A stretch of DNA of 64,000 nucleotides from Nakamurella alba. Lineage in GTDB: Bacteria; Actinomycetota; Actinomycetes; Mycobacteriales; Nakamurellaceae. The first letter of the stretch is position 1, and the number at the start of each line of letters is the position of its first letter. Made by a program: the position numbers and the translations under genes. Shown here piece after piece: positions 60,013-64,000 of this stretch. The stretch spans positions 1,736,001-1,800,000 of the forward strand of contig NZ_WLYK01000001.1 in assembly GCF_009707545.1 (NCBI RefSeq), read 5' to 3'. The notes beneath the pieces were generated by a model that made no database searches, had not been told where the DNA came from, and was given only the letters and a program-made list of their open reading frames with translations.

Positions 60013-60801
60013 GTGGGGCGTTTCGGCGCGGGCGTGCTCGGACGCCGTGACACCGGCGTGCTGCCGGACGGCCCCGCGGTGCTGGCCTGCACCGGGCTGT
60101 CCCGGTCCTTCGGCGGTGTGCACGCGCTGCGTGGTGTCGATCTGGAACTGGATCCCGGCCGCACGCTGGCCATCATCGGGCCCAACGGTGCCGGGAAGTC
60201 CTCGCTGATCAACGTTCTCACCGGTCTGTACGCACCGAGCAGCGGCACCGTCACACTGGACGGCACCGACCTGCGGCGCACCTCCATGGCCGACCGCACG
60301 CGCGCCGGCCTGATGCGGACCTTCCAAGGCAACCGGATCTTCGGCACGCTGACCGTGGGCGCCTGCCTGGCGATCGGGCTGGAGGCACCGCGCGCCCGGG
60401 CCGGCCGTCACGACGTCGGTTCCCTGGCGGCGGATTTCGGGCTGGAGGCCCTGCTCGACCGGCCCGTCAAGGATCTCCCGTACGGCATCCAGAAGATCCT
60501 GAACCTGGCCATGGTGGCCGCGTCCCGGCCGCGGGTGCTGCTGCTCGACGAACCCTTCGCCGGGGTGCACGCCGACGGGGTGGAGCGGCTGTCCGCGGTC
60601 ATCGACGACTTCCGGACGGCCGGCGTCGCGGTCGGGGTGGTCGAGCACAACATCGCCGCGCTGATGCGCATCGCCGACGACGTGGTGGTGCTGGATTCCG
60701 GCCGCCTCATCTTCCGGGGCACACCGACCGAGGCAGAGGTCAGCCCGGTGGTCCGCGAGGCTTACCTCGGTGCCTCGGCGGCACGGGGCGGTGCGGCGTG
60801 A
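60013..60801 (+). CDS. LivG-type ABC transporter ATPase (second system)
   Basis: A 262-residue ATPase with Walker A GPNGAGKSS, the degenerate signature PYGIQKILNLAMV and Walker B VLLLDEPFAG. FQGNRIFGTLTV is typical of the LivG group. GTG start at 60013; the first 25 residues are hydrophilic and less conserved. Here the ATPases come first in the operon, unlike the system at 9119. Confidence 0.88.
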   Translation: MGRFGAGVLGRRDTGVLPDGPAVLACTGLSRSFGGVHALRGVDLELDPGRTLAIIGPNGAGKSSLINVLTGLYAPSSGTVTLDGTDLRRTSMADRTRAGLMRTFQGNRIFGTLTVGACLAIGLEAPRARAGRHDVGSLAADFGLEALLDRPVKDLPYGIQKILNLAMVAASRPRVLLLDEPFAGVHADGVERLSAVIDDFRTAGVAVGVVEHNIAALMRIADDVVVLDSGRLIFRGTPTEAEVSPVVREAYLGASAARGGAA

Positions 60802-61520
60802 GCAGCCTGACGGTGACCGGCCTGGTGGCCGGGTACGGCGCCGCCGAGGTGCTGCACGGCATCGACCTGGAGGTCGGCGACCGGGAGGCGGTGGCGATCC
60901 TCGGGCCGAACGGGGCCGGGAAGTCGACGCTGATGAACGTGCTGTCCGGCATCGTGCGGCCAAGGGCCGGGACATGGCGGCTGGGCGACACCGATGTCAC
61001 CGGGCTGCCACCGCACCGGCTGGTCCGGGCCGGCATCGTGCACGTGCCGGAGGGCCGGCAGGTGTTCCCGCAGATGACGGTGAAAGAGAACCTGCTGCTC
61101 GGCGCGTTCGCCCGGCCGGACCGCGGCGGCAGCCGGCTCGCCGCGGTGCTGGACCTGTTCCCCAGGCTGGCCGAGCGGATCGGACAGGATGCCCAGACGC
61201 TGTCCGGTGGCGAGCAGCAGATGCTGGCCATCGGGCGCGGGCTGATGGCCGAGCCGGCGTTGCTGCTGCTCGACGAACCGACCCTTGGGCTGGCCCCGAT
61301 CCTGGTCGACGAGGTGCTCGCCCGGCTGCGGCAGATCTGCGAGACCTTCGGTGTGTCCGTGCTCGTCGCGGAGCAGAACTCCTACCTGGCCGGTGGTCTG
61401 TGCCACCGCTTCTACGTGTTGACCGATGGCTCGGTCACCGGTGTGTCCGCGGATGTGGTCGGCGACGACGCCGCCCTCATGTCGATGTACACCGGCTCCG
61501 GTGCCGACCGAAAGGACTGA
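60798..61520 (+). CDS. LivF-type ABC transporter ATPase (second system)
   Basis: A 240-residue ATPase with Walker A GPNGAGKST, signature TLSGGEQQM, Walker B LLLLDEPTLG and the LivF motif VPEGRQVFPQMTVKENLLLG. The GTG start overlaps the previous stop (GTGA). The binding-protein gene follows after 5 bp. Confidence 0.92.
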   Translation: MSSLTVTGLVAGYGAAEVLHGIDLEVGDREAVAILGPNGAGKSTLMNVLSGIVRPRAGTWRLGDTDVTGLPPHRLVRAGIVHVPEGRQVFPQMTVKENLLLGAFARPDRGGSRLAAVLDLFPRLAERIGQDAQTLSGGEQQMLAIGRGLMAEPALLLLDEPTLGLAPILVDEVLARLRQICETFGVSVLVAEQNSYLAGGLCHRFYVLTDGSVTGVSADVVGDDAALMSMYTGSGADRKD

Positions 61521-61525
61521 CGCAC

Positions 61526-62743
61526 ATGCACCGCCGCTCCCTCTCCCTGATCGGGGTCGCCGCCCTGACGGCCTCATTGCTCGCCGGCTGCGGGTCCTCC
61601 GACTCCGGCTCGGGCTCCGGCGGGAACACCGTCCGGATCGGTCAGCTCGCCGAGTTGACCGGTGGGGCAGCCTCGTTCGGTCTGCCGCAGGCCAACGGCA
61701 TCCAGCTCGCGGTCGACGAGATCAACGCCGCGGGCGGCTTCGACGTGGGCGGCACCAAGCACACGATCGAGCTGGACACCCAGGACAACAAGTCCGATGC
61801 CACGGCCGGTGTCACCGCACTGCAGAAGATCCGCAGCGACGGGGCGAAGTACCTGGTCGGGACCGGGTCCAGCGCGGTCCTGGGCGCCTACCTGCCGATC
61901 GTCAAGGACGACCAGAACTTCATCTCGCTGGTGGTCGGAGCCGCGCTCGTCGGGGCGACCGACAACGTGTCGATCTACCGCCCGCGGGTCACCCTGACCC
62001 AGTACACGGCCGCCACCCTGCAGTACCTGCAGGAGAAGAAACTCACGAAGCTGGCGCTGCTCAGCGACTCCCAGCACGCCGGCTACGTCGCCGAGACCCC
62101 CACCTATCTGGCGGGTCTGGAAGCCGCCGGCATCGAGGTGCTGGCCCAGGAGAGCTACAAGCTCGGCGACACCGACTTCGCCGCCCAGCTCACTGCGATG
62201 CTGCGCACCGATCCGGAGGTGCTGAGCCTGCGCGGGTACGCGCCGGACACCGCCCGGATCGTCAAGCAGGCCAGGGAACTCGGCTACGACGGACCGATCG
62301 TCACCAACGCCGGCCTGTCGAAGACCGAGGTGACCGACGCCCAGGCCGGCGACTCGATGACCGACGTCGTCGACATCGTGGCCCCCACCTCGCTGGACCT
62401 GGTGCAGAACGACACCTACAAGGCGGCCGCCGAGGCGTTCAACACCGCCTACGAGGCGAAGTTCAAGGAGGAGCCGGGCTTCACCTCGGCCAGCGCCTAC
62501 AGCGGGGTCAAGATCCTCGTCGCCGCGATGCAGAAGGCCGGCACCGTCACGGATGTGCCGAAGGTGCGCGAGGCGCTGGACGCTCTCACCCCGGCGGACG
62601 TGACCGGGCTGGTCGACTCGGTGAAGCCGAACGCCGAGGGCAAGATCTTCACCAACCATCAGGCCGCGTACGAGATGGTCGTCCGTGCCTACGATCCCGC
62701 CGACCAGAACTTCCACGCGGTGAGCTTCGTCGCCGGCACCTGA
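61526..62743 (+). CDS. Liv-type ABC importer, binding lipoprotein (second system)
   Basis: A 405-residue LivJ-like lipoprotein. The signal ends in the lipobox LLAGC and a short Ser/Gly linker follows. The binding fold starts at VRIGQLAELTG and includes LVGTGSSAVLGAYLP and EVLSLRGYAPDTARIVKQ. The ligand is unknown and differs from the first system by the look of the binding segments. A perfect hairpin follows the stop. Confidence 0.92.
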   Translation: MHRRSLSLIGVAALTASLLAGCGSSDSGSGSGGNTVRIGQLAELTGGAASFGLPQANGIQLAVDEINAAGGFDVGGTKHTIELDTQDNKSDATAGVTALQKIRSDGAKYLVGTGSSAVLGAYLPIVKDDQNFISLVVGAALVGATDNVSIYRPRVTLTQYTAATLQYLQEKKLTKLALLSDSQHAGYVAETPTYLAGLEAAGIEVLAQESYKLGDTDFAAQLTAMLRTDPEVLSLRGYAPDTARIVKQARELGYDGPIVTNAGLSKTEVTDAQAGDSMTDVVDIVAPTSLDLVQNDTYKAAAEAFNTAYEAKFKEEPGFTSASAYSGVKILVAAMQKAGTVTDVPKVREALDALTPADVTGLVDSVKPNAEGKIFTNHQAAYEMVVRAYDPADQNFHAVSFVAGT

Positions 62744-62751
62744 TCCCGACA

Positions 62752-62776
62752 CCCCGTCCGGTGCTCCCGGACGGGG
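62752..62776 (+). promoter_or_regulatory. Intercistronic hairpin after the second binding-protein gene
   Basis: CCCCGTCCGG (62752-62761) and CCGGACGGGG (62767-62776) form a perfect 10-bp stem with a 5-base loop, 8 bp after the stop. The place is the same as in the first Liv operon (10403). Confidence 0.72.
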
Positions 62777-62833
62777 GCGGGCGGTGTCGAAGGGAGCAGT
62801 GGAGGTGACGGCGGCGGAAGGAGGTGGGACGCG

Positions 62834-63691
62834 GTGCAGGAACTGATGAACGGACTGATCCAGGGATCGGTCTTCGCGCTGGCCGCGATCGGTCTGTCGC
62901 TGATCTTCGGCGTGGTGCGGGTACCGCACTTCGCCCACGGCGAGTCGGTGATGCTGGGCGGCATGGTGGCGCTGACGGTGGTCACCAGCTGGGGTGGTGC
63001 GCTGCTGGTCGGCATCGCGGTCGGTGTGGTCGCGGCCATCGCCTTCGGCTGCCTGATCCAGGTGATCCTCTACCACCCGCTGCGCCGCCGGGACGAGACC
63101 AACCTACTCATCTGCGCTCTCGCCGTGGTGCTGATCGTGCCGGCGATCTCCTTCAAGATCTGGGGCGATGCGCCGCGGATCATCCCGGTGGACGGCGACC
63201 GGGTGGTGGAGATCCTCGGCGCCCGGGCCACCACGATGAAGCTGGTCATCGTCGGGGTCACCCTGCTGCTGACCCTGGCGCTCATGTGGTTCGTCGGCCG
63301 GACCCGCTGGGGCCGGGCGATGAAGGCGATGGCGCTCAACCAGTACGCGGCCCGGCTGATGGGCATCCCGACCCTGCGCTACTCGATCCTGGCCTTCGCC
63401 ATCGGCTCGGCACTGGCCGGCCTGGGCGGCGCGCTGCTGGGCACCATCCAGCCGGTGCAGGTCGACATGGGCGCGACCCTGGTGCTGAAGTCGTTCATCA
63501 TCATCATCTTCGCCGGCATGGGGTCGATCGGCGGCGCCTGGGTCGGCGGCGTGCTGCTCGGCCTGGTCGAGGCGTTCGGCGGCAGCTTCCTGTCCTCGGC
63601 CTGGATCGACACCTACTCGTTCGTCTTCCTGCTGGCGGTGCTGCTGGTGCGGCCACAGGGACTGTTCACCCTGGCGAGGGCCCGTGACTGA
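62834..63691 (+). CDS. LivH-type ABC transporter permease (second system)
   Basis: A 285-residue permease with about eight hydrophobic segments. Typical motifs are VPHFAHGESVMLGGMVAL, GRAMKAMALNQYAARLMGI and the end LLAVLLVRPQGLFTLA. GTG start at 62834 after a GGAGGTGGGAC region. The end overlaps the next gene by 8 bp. Confidence 0.9.
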   Translation: MQELMNGLIQGSVFALAAIGLSLIFGVVRVPHFAHGESVMLGGMVALTVVTSWGGALLVGIAVGVVAAIAFGCLIQVILYHPLRRRDETNLLICALAVVLIVPAISFKIWGDAPRIIPVDGDRVVEILGARATTMKLVIVGVTLLLTLALMWFVGRTRWGRAMKAMALNQYAARLMGIPTLRYSILAFAIGSALAGLGGALLGTIQPVQVDMGATLVLKSFIIIIFAGMGSIGGAWVGGVLLGLVEAFGGSFLSSAWIDTYSFVFLLAVLLVRPQGLFTLARARD

Positions 63692-64000
63692 GACCCGCAC
63701 CCGCCCCGGCACTTCCGCACCGGCCAGGCCCCGCCCGGGCCTGCCGCGCCGGCTGCTGTTGCTCGTCCCGTGGATCCTGCTGGTGGTCGTCGGGGTCGGC
63801 CTGTCCACCGGCAACGCCTACCTGGTGACCGTCGGCATCGTGACCTCGATCTGGTCGATCCTGGCGCTGGGCCTGAACCTGCTGATGGGCTACACCGGGT
63901 TGATCAACCTGGGCCTCGGCGCCTTCTACGCGCTGGGTGCCTACGGTGCGGCGATCGCCACGATCCGCTGGGGCTGGCCGCCGTGGCTGGCGCTGATCGT
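63684..64000 (+). CDS. LivM-type ABC transporter permease, 3' partial
   Basis: GTG at 63684 opens a frame that stays open to the window edge (105 codons seen). After a hydrophilic Arg/Pro-rich lead, hydrophobic segments follow, and the LivM pattern LGLNLLMGYTGLINLGLGAF is visible near residues 65-85. It overlaps the livH stop by 8 bp. The rest of the operon lies beyond the window. Confidence 0.85.
   Translation, partial: MTETRTRPGTSAPARPRPGLPRRLLLLVPWILLVVVGVGLSTGNAYLVTVGIVTSIWSILALGLNLLMGYTGLINLGLGAFYALGAYGAAIATIRWGWPPWLALI

Overview
The window is high-GC DNA from a free-living actinobacterium. The signs are very high GC at third codon positions, frequent GTG starts, many ATGA/GTGA gene overlaps, Tat and lipoprotein export signals, and BTAD, OhrR-type, ROK and LacI regulators. 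The genus cannot be fixed from sequence alone; a soil lineage such as Nakamurella or a relative is only a guess. No rRNA, tRNA, CRISPR array, insertion sequence or prophage gene was seen.

Region 1 (1-2.6 kb) holds the end of an MprF-like DUF2156 membrane protein, a 368-bp non-coding gap with an imperfect tandem repeat, and a SIMPL-domain lipoprotein.

Region 2 (2.6-32 kb) is a large CoA-dependent catabolic island. It encodes two acyl-CoA synthetases, a family III CoA-transferase, two acyl-CoA dehydrogenases, a two-gene MaoC-type hydratase, a fused hydratase/3-hydroxyacyl-CoA dehydrogenase, a thiolase, four SDR oxidoreductases and a zinc-type quinone oxidoreductase. It also encodes a luciferase-like flavin enzyme, a molybdopterin enzyme, an alpha/beta hydrolase, NTF2-fold proteins and a complete Liv-type ABC importer. 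A TetR regulator is encoded inside it. A 14-bp palindrome, roughly YTANCG-NN-CGNTAG, lies in front of nearly every transcription unit, including the tetR gene, so the island looks like one regulon. The substrate is unknown; an imported cyclic or branched carboxylic acid is the best inference.

Region 3 (32-42.3 kb) is mixed. It contains a luciferase-like/FAD-oxidoreductase fusion, small membrane proteins, VOC proteins and an OhrR-like repressor. It also contains a BTAD-type (SARP/AfsR-like) regulator flanked by a DHFR-family reductase gene and a hydrolase gene. Those two genes share an upstream array of three 11-bp-spaced repeats.

Region 4 (42.3-59.8 kb) is a sugar or glycoside locus. It has LacI and ROK regulators, an RbsABC-like importer, two Gfo/Idh/MocA oxidoreductases, a ThuA-like protein and a TIM-barrel isomerase/epimerase. 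It also encodes a 2187-residue secreted protein with ThuA, sorbosone-dehydrogenase-like, PKD, carbohydrate-binding, concanavalin-like and Ig-like domains. The gene set suggests extracellular capture and redox processing of a glycoside, possibly through 3-keto sugars.

Region 5 (60-64 kb) is a second Liv-type ABC operon that runs off the window. In both Liv operons a strong hairpin follows the binding-protein gene and precedes the permease gene.
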